A stretch of DNA of 64,000 nucleotides from Bacteroidota bacterium (GCA_016706595.1 JADJJH010000002.1:806001-870000); one strand, 5' to 3'; numbered from the stretch's first letter, positions 46,020 through 56,600 are shown. The notes: a model not told the origin generated them from the sequence alone. Program-made: numbers and translations.

Positions 46020-46841
46020 ATGATTAGCTTCCCTCATTGTAAAATAAATCTCGGTTTACGTATTACGGCTAAGCGTGAAGATCATTATCACGACCTCGAC
46101 ACCGTATTTTATCCTGTGGCAATTAACGATGCACTTGAATTTGTTGTGGCAGACGAAATGAAATTTATGTCATCCGGTATTTCAATTCCCGGCAAGGGCA
46201 AAAATTTAGTGGTGGCTGCCTATGACTTCATAAAGGCCGATCATCCCGATTTGCCACCTATACATATTCATCTGCATAAGCAAATTCCCATAGGGGCCGG
46301 TTTAGGTGGAGGCTCTAGCAATGCAGCGGCTATGTTAAAGATGTTGAATACTTTCTTCGATTTGAAAATTTCGCATGAAAAGCTTCATCATTATGCTTCA
46401 CAGCTAGGAAGTGACTGCCCGTTTTTTTTGTATGATTCTGCTTGTAAAGCAAGTGGTCGAGGAGAGATATTAAAGTTAATTCAACTTGATTTAGCTGCGT
46501 ATCGGATGGTGTTAGTATACCCAAATTTGCACATTTCAACCGCCGATGCCTTTAGTGAAATTAAACCATGTCAGGTACAACGATCGTGTGCTGAGATCGT
46601 TAATTTGCCAATTACAGAGTGGAGAGAATTACTAATTAATGATTTTGAAGAATCCATTTTTAATAGACATTCAATTCTGGCAGACATTAAACAAAAACTC
46701 TATGATCAAGGTGCTTTGTATGCAGCCATGAGTGGAAGTGGTAGTACAATTTTTGGCATTTTTGGAAAAGATGATAGGCCAACGAAAGAAGCGCTTATGC
46801 AGGATAAACTATTAGGCGACATGCAATTATTTCTTGTATAG
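46020..46841 (+). CDS. ispE: 4-diphosphocytidyl-2-C-methyl-D-erythritol kinase
   Basis: A GHMP-family kinase of the MEP isoprenoid pathway. The ATG at 46020 (MISFPHCKINLGLRIT) is preferred over a GTG at 45987 that lies inside the hpf terminator. The substrate block CKINLGLRI and the ATP loop PIGAGLGGGSSNAAAML are clear, as is the C-terminal AAMSGSGSTIFGIF. At about 273 residues it is full length. It phosphorylates CDP-methylerythritol in the cytoplasm. Confidence 0.95.
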   Translation: MISFPHCKINLGLRITAKREDHYHDLDTVFYPVAINDALEFVVADEMKFMSSGISIPGKGKNLVVAAYDFIKADHPDLPPIHIHLHKQIPIGAGLGGGSSNAAAMLKMLNTFFDLKISHEKLHHYASQLGSDCPFFLYDSACKASGRGEILKLIQLDLAAYRMVLVYPNLHISTADAFSEIKPCQVQRSCAEIVNLPITEWRELLINDFEESIFNRHSILADIKQKLYDQGALYAAMSGSGSTIFGIFGKDDRPTKEALMQDKLLGDMQLFLV

Positions 46842-46863
46842 TGTTGGTGAAAATCTATCTTTG
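46834..46863 (+). promoter_or_regulatory. Bacteroidota-type promoter of leuS
   Basis: TTG at 46834-46836, exactly 19 bases, then TATCTTTG at 46856-46863. The -33 part overlaps the last codons of ispE. The leuS ATG is at 46890, giving a leader of about 20 bases. Among the best promoter matches in the window. Confidence 0.7.
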
Positions 46864-46889
46864 CCGCTTCATAAAAAGGGCGCAATCAT

Positions 46890-49640
46890 ATGCAATATCA
46901 ATTCAGCGAAATCGAACGAAAGTGGAAAGGGATTTGGGAATCAAATAAAACCTATCAAGTTAGTAACGATACGAGCAAACCAAAATGTTATGTGCTTGAT
47001 ATGTTTCCTTATCCTTCAGGTGCCGGCTTGCATGTTGGTCATCCATTAGGATATATTGCTTCAGATATTTATGCTCGTTACAAACGATTGCAAGGATTTA
47101 ATGTTCTGCATCCTATGGGTTTTGATGCTTTTGGATTGCCGGCTGAACAATATGCTATCGAAACCGGTCAACATCCCGCAGTGACTACCGAAAAGAATAT
47201 CGCTCGATATCGCGAGCAGCTCGATAATATTGGTTTTTGTTTCGATTGGAATCGCTCGGTAAAAACTTCTGATGCGTCGTATTACAAATGGACACAATGG
47301 ATTTTTTTGCAACTGTATCATGCATGGTATAATCCATTCACAAATAAAGCCGAGCCTATTTCAAATTTACCGATAGCCATGAAAGATCATATGGATTTTT
47401 TGTATTGGTCATCAAAATCAGAACTTGAAAAAGAGGAGATTTTAATGAGGTATCGTTTGGCTTATCGTGCCGAAAGTTATGTGAATTGGTGCGATGCATT
47501 AGGTACGGTTTTGGCAAATGATGAAGTCGTGAATGGGGTATCAGAGCGTGGCGGACATCCTGTTGAGAAGAAATTATTAAGTCAGTGGTTTTTGCGAATC
47601 ACCGCCTTTGCCGATAGATTGCTAAGTGGTTTAGAGGTAGTTGATTTTCCGGAAAGCTTGAAAGAAATGCAACGCAACTGGATTGGCAAAAGTGAAGGTG
47701 CCGAAATTGAATTGATTTGTAAAACTGATCATGGGAGTTCAAGCTTAAAAAAAATTGTAGTGTATACAACACGCCCCGATACAATTTTTGGAATGAGCTT
47801 TGTTGTATTAGCGCCTGAGAATGAGCTTGTGCCAAGTATCATCACTGCCGAGCAACAACCTGCAGTAATTTCTTATATCGAATCGGTGAAAAGTAGAAGC
47901 GAAAGGGAGCGACTTGCAGAAACTAAAAAGATTACCGGATGCTTTACAGGAGCCTACGTTGAACATCCTTTTACTAAAAAAGAAATACCGGTTTATATAG
48001 CAGATTATGTGTTAAAAGGATATGGAACAGGGGCTATTATGGCGGTGCCTTGCGGCGATAGCAGAGACCACGCTTTTGCGAAACATTTTAATATTCCCAT
48101 ACAGAATATATTCGAAAATATTGATATCAGTGAAGCAGCCTATGAAGAAAAAAATGTGAAGTATGTGAATTCCGAATTTTTAAACGGACTCGATTATAAG
48201 GCAGCATCCAATTTGATGTTGCAAAAACTGGAAGAGCTTTCCCTTGGCAAACGAAAAATTAATTATCGCATGCGTGATGCCGGGTTTAGCAGACAAAGAT
48301 ATTGGGGCGAACCTTTTCCAATTTTGTATGATGAAAATAATCACATGCAAACATTGCATGAAAAAGATTTGCCACTTGAACTTCCTTTTCTTGAAACCTA
48401 TAGTGCCGGACCACAAGGTAAAGGACCTTTGGCAAATGCAAGTAACTGGACAAATGTACATATCAATGATAAGCAGTTTGTCCGCGAAACCGATACAATG
48501 CCTGGTTATGCAGGCAGTAGTTGGTATTATTTGCGTTACATGGATCCACATAATGAAACAGAATTTTGCAATCAATCCATTAGTGATTATTGGAATCAGG
48601 TAGATGTTTATGTGGGGGGTGCCGAGCATGCGGTTGGGCATTTGTTGTATTCGCGAATGTGGTGTAAGGCCCTTCACGACTTAGGTTATTTGAGTTTTGA
48701 TGAGCCTTATAAAAAGTTGATTAACCAAGGCATGATTCAAGGGAATAGTCGTTTGGTGTATCGAATTAAAGGCACCAATCAATTTGTCTCCCATGGTTTA
48801 AAAGGTCAATATGAAACCGATGAATTATATACTGAATATAATTTTTGTAACGGCTTAGAATTAAATCTTGAGTTATTTAAAAATTGGAAATCGGAGTATC
48901 ATGATGCGGAATTTATTTTAGAAGGCGAAAAATATATCTGTGGCTCATTGGTTGAAAAAATGAGTAAACGACTTTTTAATGTGGTGAATCCTGATGATAT
49001 TATTAAGCAGTATGGAGCAGATACTTTCAGGATGTACGAAATGTTTTTAGGTCCGCTTGAAGTAAGTAAACCATGGGATACAAATGGCATAGAAGGTGTT
49101 CATCGGTTCTTAAAAAAATTATGGCGACTTTTTGTTGATGAACAAGTAGGTTGTATTGTGAATGATGAAGAACCAACAAATGCAGAGTATAAAGTACTTC
49201 ATAAGTGCATTAAGAAAATTAAGCAGGATACCGAAAACTTTGCCTTTAATACTGCGGTTAGTCAGTTTATGATTACCGTAAATGAGTTAACAACGCTTCA
49301 GTGTCACAAGAAAAAAATATTGGAGCCATTGAGTGTTTTACTTGCAGCCTATGCGCCACATATCAGTGAAGAGTTATGGCAATTGTCAGGTAATCAAACA
49401 TCAGTTCTTGATGCACTATTTCCTAAGGAAGATGAAAAATATTTAATAGAGAATTCATTTGTATATCCGGTAGCCATCAATGGCAAAACCCGAACTGAAT
49501 GTGAATTTGAATTGGAGGCGAATGCCTCTGAGGTAGAATCTGCAATCTTGCAAAATGAAATTGTAGTGAAGTGGATGGAAGGTAAGCCACTTAAGAAGTT
49601 TATATTCATTAAAGGAAAAATGATTAACGTTGTTATATAA
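46890..49640 (+). CDS. leuS: Leucyl-tRNA synthetase
   Basis: A 916-residue class I aminoacyl-tRNA synthetase. The HIGH-type signature is SGAGLHVGHPLG (about residues 49-58), followed by HPMGFDAFGLPAEQYAI. The editing domain (about 220-420) contains TTRPDTIFGMSFVVL and GTGAIMAVPCGDSRD. The second signature reads KMSKR instead of KMSKS (about 689-694). It charges tRNA-Leu and has full length for the family. It has its own promoter after ispE. Confidence 0.96.
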   Translation: MQYQFSEIERKWKGIWESNKTYQVSNDTSKPKCYVLDMFPYPSGAGLHVGHPLGYIASDIYARYKRLQGFNVLHPMGFDAFGLPAEQYAIETGQHPAVTTEKNIARYREQLDNIGFCFDWNRSVKTSDASYYKWTQWIFLQLYHAWYNPFTNKAEPISNLPIAMKDHMDFLYWSSKSELEKEEILMRYRLAYRAESYVNWCDALGTVLANDEVVNGVSERGGHPVEKKLLSQWFLRITAFADRLLSGLEVVDFPESLKEMQRNWIGKSEGAEIELICKTDHGSSSLKKIVVYTTRPDTIFGMSFVVLAPENELVPSIITAEQQPAVISYIESVKSRSERERLAETKKITGCFTGAYVEHPFTKKEIPVYIADYVLKGYGTGAIMAVPCGDSRDHAFAKHFNIPIQNIFENIDISEAAYEEKNVKYVNSEFLNGLDYKAASNLMLQKLEELSLGKRKINYRMRDAGFSRQRYWGEPFPILYDENNHMQTLHEKDLPLELPFLETYSAGPQGKGPLANASNWTNVHINDKQFVRETDTMPGYAGSSWYYLRYMDPHNETEFCNQSISDYWNQVDVYVGGAEHAVGHLLYSRMWCKALHDLGYLSFDEPYKKLINQGMIQGNSRLVYRIKGTNQFVSHGLKGQYETDELYTEYNFCNGLELNLELFKNWKSEYHDAEFILEGEKYICGSLVEKMSKRLFNVVNPDDIIKQYGADTFRMYEMFLGPLEVSKPWDTNGIEGVHRFLKKLWRLFVDEQVGCIVNDEEPTNAEYKVLHKCIKKIKQDTENFAFNTAVSQFMITVNELTTLQCHKKKILEPLSVLLAAYAPHISEELWQLSGNQTSVLDALFPKEDEKYLIENSFVYPVAINGKTRTECEFELEANASEVESAILQNEIVVKWMEGKPLKKFIFIKGKMINVVI

Positions 49641-49706
49641 TAAGTGTGAAAGCTTTGTGAAATAGTTTATTTAGTAACTTGTCACATTATTTTCGTTGCC
49701 ACAGAT

Positions 49707-50390
49707 ATGAAGTTTAAATTAGGTTTACTGTTTTTTATGCTTTTAATAGCAGGTCTTGTAAACGGACAAACCATTATTCATGGAGAAGTTAAAGATGCCT
49801 CTAATGACGAGTTTCTCGAGAATGTGAATGTGCGAAATATTTATACTTTAAAAGGAATGACCATTCAAAAGGATGGTAAGTTTTCGATAGAAGTAAAAAA
49901 AGGCCAATTGATTGAATTTACTAAAATTGGTTATCAAACGATTCGTATTCGAATAGAAAGTGAGAAGGAACCAGCTTATTATAAATTGGTAATGGAAAAA
50001 GCTCCCGTTATGTTACGTGAAGTGGATATACGTGGTAAGCCTTTAGATTTTGTAAAGGATAGTGTAAGATATCGCGAAACGTATGATCTGGTTTTGCGAA
50101 AAGAAAAGCGAGAAGATGTGGATATGCGAAGTATGCCTTTGGCGATGTTAAGCAAAAAGAATCGACAGGAATGGGCTTTTCAAGAAATGTATGAACAATG
50201 GGAGCAAGAGAAGTATATCGATTTTGTTTTCAATCAAAAATTAGTTGCTCGTATCACTTATTTAAAAGATGAGGAATTGAAAATCTTCATGAAAAAATTC
50301 CGTCCTAGCTATGAGTTTTTGCGTAATGCTTCTGACTACGAGTATCTCGATTATATTAAAAGTTGCTATTTTTTGTTTCGAAAAAAATAA
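49707..50390 (+). CDS. Exported protein with carboxypeptidase-regulatory-like domain
   Basis: 227 residues. A signal peptide (ends AGLVNGQ) is followed by a CarboxypepD_reg-like beta-sandwich at about 21-100 (IHGEVKDASNDEFLENVNVR, YTLKGMTIQKDGKFS, IEFTKIGYQTIRI, LVMEKAP-V-LREVDIRG). The rest (about 110-227) is charged and helical with no known domain. The first domain is the N-terminal part seen in SusC/TonB-dependent receptors and many Bacteroidota envelope proteins; here it stands alone without a barrel. It converges with the proline dehydrogenase gene, whose stop is 3 bases away. Confidence 0.75.
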   Translation: MKFKLGLLFFMLLIAGLVNGQTIIHGEVKDASNDEFLENVNVRNIYTLKGMTIQKDGKFSIEVKKGQLIEFTKIGYQTIRIRIESEKEPAYYKLVMEKAPVMLREVDIRGKPLDFVKDSVRYRETYDLVLRKEKREDVDMRSMPLAMLSKKNRQEWAFQEMYEQWEQEKYIDFVFNQKLVARITYLKDEELKIFMKKFRPSYEFLRNASDYEYLDYIKSCYFLFRKK

Positions 50391-50393
50391 GTG

Positions 50394-51566
50394 TTACGCT
50401 TTTAATTTTCTTCTTTCTAATTCTTTACGAATTAAGCTTAGCTCTCTTCCTGTTTGACCTGCCACACTTGTATTTTCTTCTGCACGTCGCATTAAATAAG
50501 GAATTACATCTTCAACCGGTCCATAGGGAAGATATTTTGAAACATGATAACCGGCCTTTGCCAAATTGAATGAAATGTTATCACTCATGCCATAGAGCTG
50601 CGAAAAATAAACTTTAGAAGAAGTATTAGGCATAGCTTGTTGTTGCATAATTTGGGTAGTATGCATATTGCTATTTTCGTTGTGAGTGCCCACAAACAAT
50701 GTAATACGGTCGGTATGTTGTAAGCAAAAAGTAACCGCGCGGTCAAAATCCTTATCGGTAGCAGCTTTATTTTCGTGAATAGGAGAAGGGTAATGATTAG
50801 CTAAAGCGCGTGCTCGTTCCTTTTCCATATAAGCGCCACGAACTAATTTAGCGCCTAATTGGTAGCCTTCAAGTTTTGCTTTTTCTAAAGAATCTTGTAA
50901 AAATTGATAGCGGTCGTTACGATACATTTGAAAAGTGTTAAATACAATCACTTCGTGTTGATTGTATTTCTGCATCATCTGGTTTGTGAAATCATCTACC
51001 GGTTTTTGAATCCAACTTTCTTCAGCATCAATCAAAATCATTTTATGAAGTTTTGCCGCAGCGGCACAAATTTTATCAATGCGTTCAAAAACTCGCTGAG
51101 CTTCTTCTGTTTCAGATTGCGTTAAAGTTAACCCTTCGTGCAGTTTTTCTAATAATTCAAATCGGGCAAAGCCGGTTATTTTTAAACTTATAAAAGGGAT
51201 ATAATCTTTATCGGCCGCAAAAGATATTGTTTTTAAAAAGGTTTCGGTGGTTTTTTCAAATTCGGCCTCTTCTGATTTCCCTTCAACACCATAATCCATA
51301 ATTACACCAATATCGTATTTTGCTAAATGTAAAGCAGTTGTATTAGCTTCTTCAAGGGTTTCGCCGCCACAAAATTGTTTAAATATGGTAGTTTTAATCA
51401 GGGATTTAATAGGAAGATGTAAAGCAAAACTCAGTTTTGTAAACCTAATACCCATTTTAGTGAGCCATGGTTTCGCCATAGATCCAAATAAAAAATGAGC
51501 CAATTTCATTTCTTTATTGGCTTTGGCACTAAAGGCAATTTCGGTATTATTGAAATTTAACTCCAT
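50394..51566 (-). CDS. putA: Proline dehydrogenase (monofunctional)
   Basis: A 390-residue ProDH. The FAD-barrel signatures are visible: MILIDAEESW, VVFNTFQMYRNDR-type text (IVFNTFQMYRNDRYQ), GAKLVRGAYMEKERARA, FVGTHNENS, and near the end YLPYGPVEDVIPYLMRRAEEN. It oxidises proline to pyrroline-5-carboxylate with electrons to the quinone pool. No aldehyde dehydrogenase domain is fused, so the second step is encoded elsewhere. A member of the standard Bacteroidota ProDH group; the symbol follows function. Confidence 0.93.
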   Translation of the reverse strand: MELNFNNTEIAFSAKANKEMKLAHFLFGSMAKPWLTKMGIRFTKLSFALHLPIKSLIKTTIFKQFCGGETLEEANTTALHLAKYDIGVIMDYGVEGKSEEAEFEKTTETFLKTISFAADKDYIPFISLKITGFARFELLEKLHEGLTLTQSETEEAQRVFERIDKICAAAAKLHKMILIDAEESWIQKPVDDFTNQMMQKYNQHEVIVFNTFQMYRNDRYQFLQDSLEKAKLEGYQLGAKLVRGAYMEKERARALANHYPSPIHENKAATDKDFDRAVTFCLQHTDRITLFVGTHNENSNMHTTQIMQQQAMPNTSSKVYFSQLYGMSDNISFNLAKAGYHVSKYLPYGPVEDVIPYLMRRAEENTSVAGQTGRELSLIRKELERRKLKA

Positions 51567-51624
51567 ATCAGTTTACTTACTTAGAATGTGGCAAAAGTAG
51601 TTCGCAGTTCATTGAAATTATTTT

Positions 51625-51655
51625 TTTGTTCATAATAAATTAATCTCTATTTTTA
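51625..51655 (+). promoter_or_regulatory. Candidate promoter of the T9SS cargo gene
   Basis: TTTG at 51625-51628, 19-base spacer, TATTTTTA at 51648-51655 (one mismatch to TANNTTTG). The ATG is at 51678. Confidence 0.5.
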
Positions 51656-51677
51656 CCCAGTTAAAAAAATATATAAA

Positions 51678-52997
51678 ATGAAAAAGATTTTACTCGGAAT
51701 TACTATGTGTGCATTAGCGTTCACATCGCTTCAAGCACAACAAAAACAATCATTATTACATGCGCCACTTAAATTAGACAATGCAGTTGTTGATGCAGCC
51801 CCTTCTAAGGCACGTTTTGAAAATCAAAAATCAAAAACTAGAGGCGGAAGTATTTATCTTGACTACGTTGATTTCGTTGCAGCGCAGGAAGGTATTTCAT
51901 CAACTACATTGGATGCCAATCGCTCTCTTTACAATATGTTCCCTGATTCAGTTGTACGTTTTGGAGCGCCAAATAGTGGATTTGGGATTCAATGGAAATC
52001 AATTGGTCAAGTTCTTGAGCCATGGGCTGATGTGATCAGAAACAATACCCCTCCTGATTTTATTGTTTTCGGTAAAACGAATGCCTATACTGTGGATTCA
52101 ATATTTATCGCAACATCTTACATTAAGAAAACGGCTGCTGTAGATACAGTAATCCTTTCTTTCGTTCATAGTGGTGGTGCCAATTTGCCTGAGTATTATT
52201 TTACCGGACAAACTGCCGACTTTGGTGTTGATACTACAAGATTCTTATATCAAATGTTTAATGTAGCTAATTTCAATAAAGGTCCTTTCCAAACGAATGC
52301 TACAGGTGCTCCGGCTCCAACTGTAATCAAATACGCATTAACGAATGCTGATTCCAGTACCTTTACGCCACCCAATTCATATGGTATTAAATTTCTTGCT
52401 TTCCCTGTAAACATGACGGTTCCAGCAGGAGAAAGAGTATCTGTTTCTTATACATTCAAGCCTGGCTTTACGTATGCACCGGGAGATACTATCGGAAATA
52501 ACAACCAATTATTATTCTTGTCGTATGAACCAAATGGTGACAATACATTTATGCCATTTTATGCTACCGACAGAAATATGTCTTCTGTAGTTTATAAAGA
52601 TTCAGTTGGTTGGTATGATGGTTATATCCCAACTTTAGCTTGGACAGTTGGATATGGTTGCGAAATGCACGATATCGTTTGGAGACTTTCTTGCCCAACT
52701 TGCTACCCTGAATCAATTAATAATGTAAATGATGCAGGAATTAGTGTTAGTATTACACCTAATCCAGCTGTAGAATATGCAAATATGTCTATCTCATTAA
52801 CAGAATCTGCTAAAAATGTAAGTGTAACACTAACTAATACAATAGGACAAGAAGTTAAGCGTATTAATATCGGAAGTTTACAAGCAAATTCTACCGAAAA
52901 AGTGAATATTAAAGTAGCTGACCTTGCAAAAGGTTTATACATTGCTACCTTAAATGCTGATGGTAAAAAATATACAAGTAAATTAATGGTAAACTAA
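51678..52997 (+). CDS. Secreted protein with T9SS type A sorting domain
   Basis: A 439-residue exported protein. Signal peptide about 1-20 (ends SLQAQ). The body (about 60-350) is beta-rich, with LDYVDFVAAQEGIS early and a Cys-Pro-Thr-Cys pair (CPTCYPES) before the tail; no known domain was recognised. The C-terminal domain (about 360-439) is a clear type A sorting domain: VSITPNPAVEYANMSISL, VTLTNTIGQEVKRINIG, LAKGLYIATLNADGKKYT-S-KLMV. It should be carried across the outer membrane by the type IX system. The gene stands alone, with promoter and terminator. Confidence 0.82.
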   Translation: MKKILLGITMCALAFTSLQAQQKQSLLHAPLKLDNAVVDAAPSKARFENQKSKTRGGSIYLDYVDFVAAQEGISSTTLDANRSLYNMFPDSVVRFGAPNSGFGIQWKSIGQVLEPWADVIRNNTPPDFIVFGKTNAYTVDSIFIATSYIKKTAAVDTVILSFVHSGGANLPEYYFTGQTADFGVDTTRFLYQMFNVANFNKGPFQTNATGAPAPTVIKYALTNADSSTFTPPNSYGIKFLAFPVNMTVPAGERVSVSYTFKPGFTYAPGDTIGNNNQLLFLSYEPNGDNTFMPFYATDRNMSSVVYKDSVGWYDGYIPTLAWTVGYGCEMHDIVWRLSCPTCYPESINNVNDAGISVSITPNPAVEYANMSISLTESAKNVSVTLTNTIGQEVKRINIGSLQANSTEKVNIKVADLAKGLYIATLNADGKKYTSKLMVN

Positions 52998-53021
52998 TAC
53001 CATAATTATTTAAATTATATT

Positions 53022-53052
53022 AGGGCTACTCATTGAGTAGCCCTATTTTTTT
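53022..53052 (+). terminator. Rho-independent terminator of the T9SS cargo gene
   Basis: Stem AGGGCTACTCA / TGAGTAGCCCT with a very short loop, followed by a T run. Confidence 0.85.
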
Positions 53053-53135
53053 GTGAAATGTTAAGACTATCTAATTAGCTATAATGAACTAAACCATCTT
53101 TGTAGTAACAGGTCAGAGCCACAAAATATATAATT

Positions 53136-53396
53136 ATGAAAACACTAAAAATGCTAAAATTCGTATTCATGGCTTTGGGATTTTTTATCTTCACATCCAG
53201 CCTGAATGCGCATCCACAGCGACGTGCTCACGCTCGCCATCATCATGTAAACCGAGGTTCTCGTCATGAAGGCTTACATCAAAGAGGCTTTCAATCGCCA
53301 CGATTTGGGTTTCATGCTGGACATTGTGGACCACGTTCACGACAAATGGGTCGGCATAATCATGGTAGATCTTGTCGACATAGAAGTCACCGCTAA
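53136..53396 (+). CDS. Small exported His/Arg/Gly-rich protein
   Basis: 86 residues. A clear signal peptide (about 1-25, VFMALGFFIFTSSLNAH) leads to a mature part of about 60 residues that is very rich in His, Arg and Gly, for example RRAHARHHHVNRGSRHEGL and HCGPRSRQMGRHNHG, with two cysteines. No family was recognised. The composition could bind metal ions or nucleic acid or polyanions. An overlapping frame from 53266 has no signal peptide and was judged less likely. It is followed by a hairpin terminator at 53421. Confidence 0.55.
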   Translation: MKTLKMLKFVFMALGFFIFTSSLNAHPQRRAHARHHHVNRGSRHEGLHQRGFQSPRFGFHAGHCGPRSRQMGRHNHGRSCRHRSHR

Positions 53397-53420
53397 TTCT
53401 TTTAAGGCTGAATTGTTTTG

Positions 53421-53457
53421 GAGGGAGATTCTTTTTATAGAATTTCCCTCATTTTTT
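53421..53457 (+). terminator. Rho-independent terminator after the His/Arg-rich gene
   Basis: Twelve-base stem GAGGGAGATTCT / AGAATTTCCCTC with one G-T pair, 6-base loop, then ATTTTTT. Its presence supports the upstream gene. Confidence 0.75.
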
Positions 53458-53673
53458 ATTATGGATAAGGGGATGTGTTGCTAAGCAAATGACAATCAAA
53501 GATTACAAAACTGTTCAAAATAAAACGGGGCTTCACATTATAATTTAGCGTTTCTTGAGGCTAGTAGGCTTTACGTCGTAAAATCAGATAATCTAAAAAG
53601 GATTACCATTTTTCCAAATTAATTGTATATTCGCGCGTTCTAATTATATACTAAATTATTAAGTAACAACGAC

Positions 53674-56600
53674 ATGCAGTTAAAAGGTTTGATTAAGCTA
53701 TTTACAATAGCTCTGATATTAATTTCTCTATTCCAGTTATCCTTCACATTTGTAGTAAGAAATTTCGAAAAGAAACAAGAAGCTAAGGTGCTTTCTATGC
53801 TCAAAGCAGAGAGCCCGAATCTTAGCGAAGAAGAGCGGCAATTTGCTATGAAAGACAGAATCCGTCCGATTTTGGATAGTCTGGCTTCTACAACAGTATA
53901 CAACCTTGGGTTTACAAAGTATACCTACCAAGAAGCGAAAGAGCAAGAGTTGAATTTAGGACTTGATTTACAAGGTGGTATGAATGTAGTATTGGAAGTA
54001 AGTTTGGATGAACTCGTACGAAATATGAGTAATAATCCTAAAGATCTTGCTTTGAATGCTGCTATAACAGAAGCAAATAAAATGAAAGCCAATAGTCAGG
54101 CCGATTTTATTTCTTTGTTTGCTGATGCATATATCGCTAAGAACCCATCGGCTAAATTAGCCAATTTGTTTACCAAGTCGGGTAATAAGGATATTGATTA
54201 CGGTTCATCAAATGATCAAGTCATTAAAATCATGCGCCGTGAATCAAAAGATGCCATTAATCGTACGTACAGTGTATTGCTTACTCGTATCGATAAATTT
54301 GGGGTTGCACAACCTAATGTAAACTTAGATGAAAATCGTGGAATAATTAGTGTTGAATTAGCAGGTGTAAATAATCCTGAACGTGTAAGAAAATATTTAC
54401 AAGCCACGGCAAAATTAGAGTTTTGGGAAACTTACCCTCAGCATTTAATTTCTCAGAATATTTTGGATGCAGATGCAGAATTGAAAAATTATTTAGCAGG
54501 TGTAAAAAGTACTGATACTTCATCAGTTTCAGACACTACTGCAGCAACTGTAAAAAGTACTGATACCGCAAAGACTAAAACCGGTGACACCACTTCATTA
54601 ACTTCATTAATGAAGAATGATACATCAAAGTCTGATACATCAACTGTTGGTTTGACAGATGAACAAAAAGAAGCAAAAGCACGTAAAGAAAATCCGCTTC
54701 GCTTTTTCTTGATGGGCGGATTTGATGTGAGAACAAATCCAAAAACAGGTGAAGTAATCAACGAAGCTCGAGTTTCATATATTAGAGTAAAAGATACCAT
54801 TCAACTTAATAAATATTTAGCTTTAGATATTGTAAAGAACAAGTTCCCAAAAGATTTGAAATTCTATTATGGTAATCCCGATAAAGAAGTTAATGAACAA
54901 TCTAAGGAAAAACTTTGTGTTTTATACGCTATAAAAAAACGCCCTGGTACGGATGAACCTAAATTAGGTGGAGAAACAATTGTTGATACGCGCCAAGATT
55001 ATGACCAATTAAGCGGTCAACCCGACGTGCAAATGACCATGAACCCGGTTGGTGCTCGAGCATGGGAAATTATGACCGGTGATAATATCGGCAAACCCAT
55101 TGCGATTGTATTAGATGATGTTGTGTACTCTGCACCGGCACCTAGCGAAAAAATTGGAGGTGGACGATCAAATATCTCAGGAAGTTTCACAGTTGAAGAA
55201 GCCCAGGATTTAGCTAACATTTTAAAAACAGGTAAATTACCTGCGCCGGCAAAAATTGTGCAGGAACAAGTAGTTGGGCCAACACTTGGTAGTGAAGCTG
55301 TAAGTGGTGGATTAATGTCGTTTGTGATTGCCTTTATAGTAATCTTTATTTTGATGTTAGTGTATTACAACACCGCAGGTTGGGTTGCAAATATTGCCTT
55401 AATATTAAACTTATTATTTACCATTGGCGTATTGGCCGCATTACATGCATCTCTAACTGCTGCAGGTATTGCAGGTTTAGTACTTACCATCGGTATGGCA
55501 GTGGATACGAATGTTATCATCTTTGAGCGTATTAAAGAAGAATTGAAGCTTGGCAAAAAACACGATGTGGCAATTAATGAAGGTTATCGCCGATCGTTGT
55601 CTCCGGTTCTGGATGGTCATATTACCATTTTAATGACAGCTGTAATTTTATTCATTTTTGGATTAGGTCCTGTATTAGGATTTGCTACAACACAGATATT
55701 AGGTATTTTATTATCATTATTCTGCGGTATCCTTGTTTCTCGATTAATCACCGATATCCGTATGAAGGGTGGTAATCACTTTAATTATTTCACAGGATTG
55801 TCTGAAAAGATGTTCCAGAAATTCAATTTTCACTTTATTGAATGGAGAAAGAAGGCTTACATGATTTCAATCGTTGTATTAATACTTGGTGTGGCGTCTA
55901 TTTTTAATGGTTTCGATTACGGTGTTGAATTTGCTGGCGGAAGAAGTTATACGGTTCGATTAGATAAAAATGTAAAAACCGGAGAAATTCGTGAAAAATT
56001 GAAGGCGAATTTTGATGAGTACCCAATTGTAAAAACAATCGGAACAGCCAATCAAGTGAATATTACCACTTCATATAAAATTAAAGAAGTAGCCAACACC
56101 GTTGAGCAAGAAGTTCAAACAAAATTGTATGATGGTTTAAAAAGCGGTGGTTTTATTAAAGGTGATGTATCTGAAACCACCTTCAAGAATTCATATATCA
56201 TGAGCTCGCAAACTGTATTGCCAACGATATCTGATGACTTGAAAAAAGGAGCCTTATGGGCAACATTCTGGTCGCTGTTATTAATTTCAATATACATCTT
56301 TGTACGTTTTAGAAAATGGCAGTATGCCGCAGGTACCATCGTAGCCTTATTGCATGATGTATTTGTAACTCTAGCGGTGTTCTCATTCCTACGACGCGTA
56401 GTACCATTTGCACTTGAAATTGATCAGCATTTTATTGCGGCTGTACTAACCGTAATTGGTTTCTCGATGAATGATACGGTAATTGTATTTGATAGAATTC
56501 GTGAATATTTTAGAAAGAAGGTTGGAAGTTCTAAGGTGGATATTATCAATTCGGCGATTAACGATACAATGAGTCGTACTATCATGACTTCACTAACCGT

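Noticed and set aside
48180..48677. 165-codon minus-strand frame in leuS
   Set aside because: Lies antisense to the conserved synthetase core and has no start context or family match.
53266..53484. 72-codon frame overlapping the His/Arg-rich gene
   Set aside because: No signal peptide and it runs into the terminator hairpin; the 53136 frame starts with a good signal peptide and stops before the hairpin.
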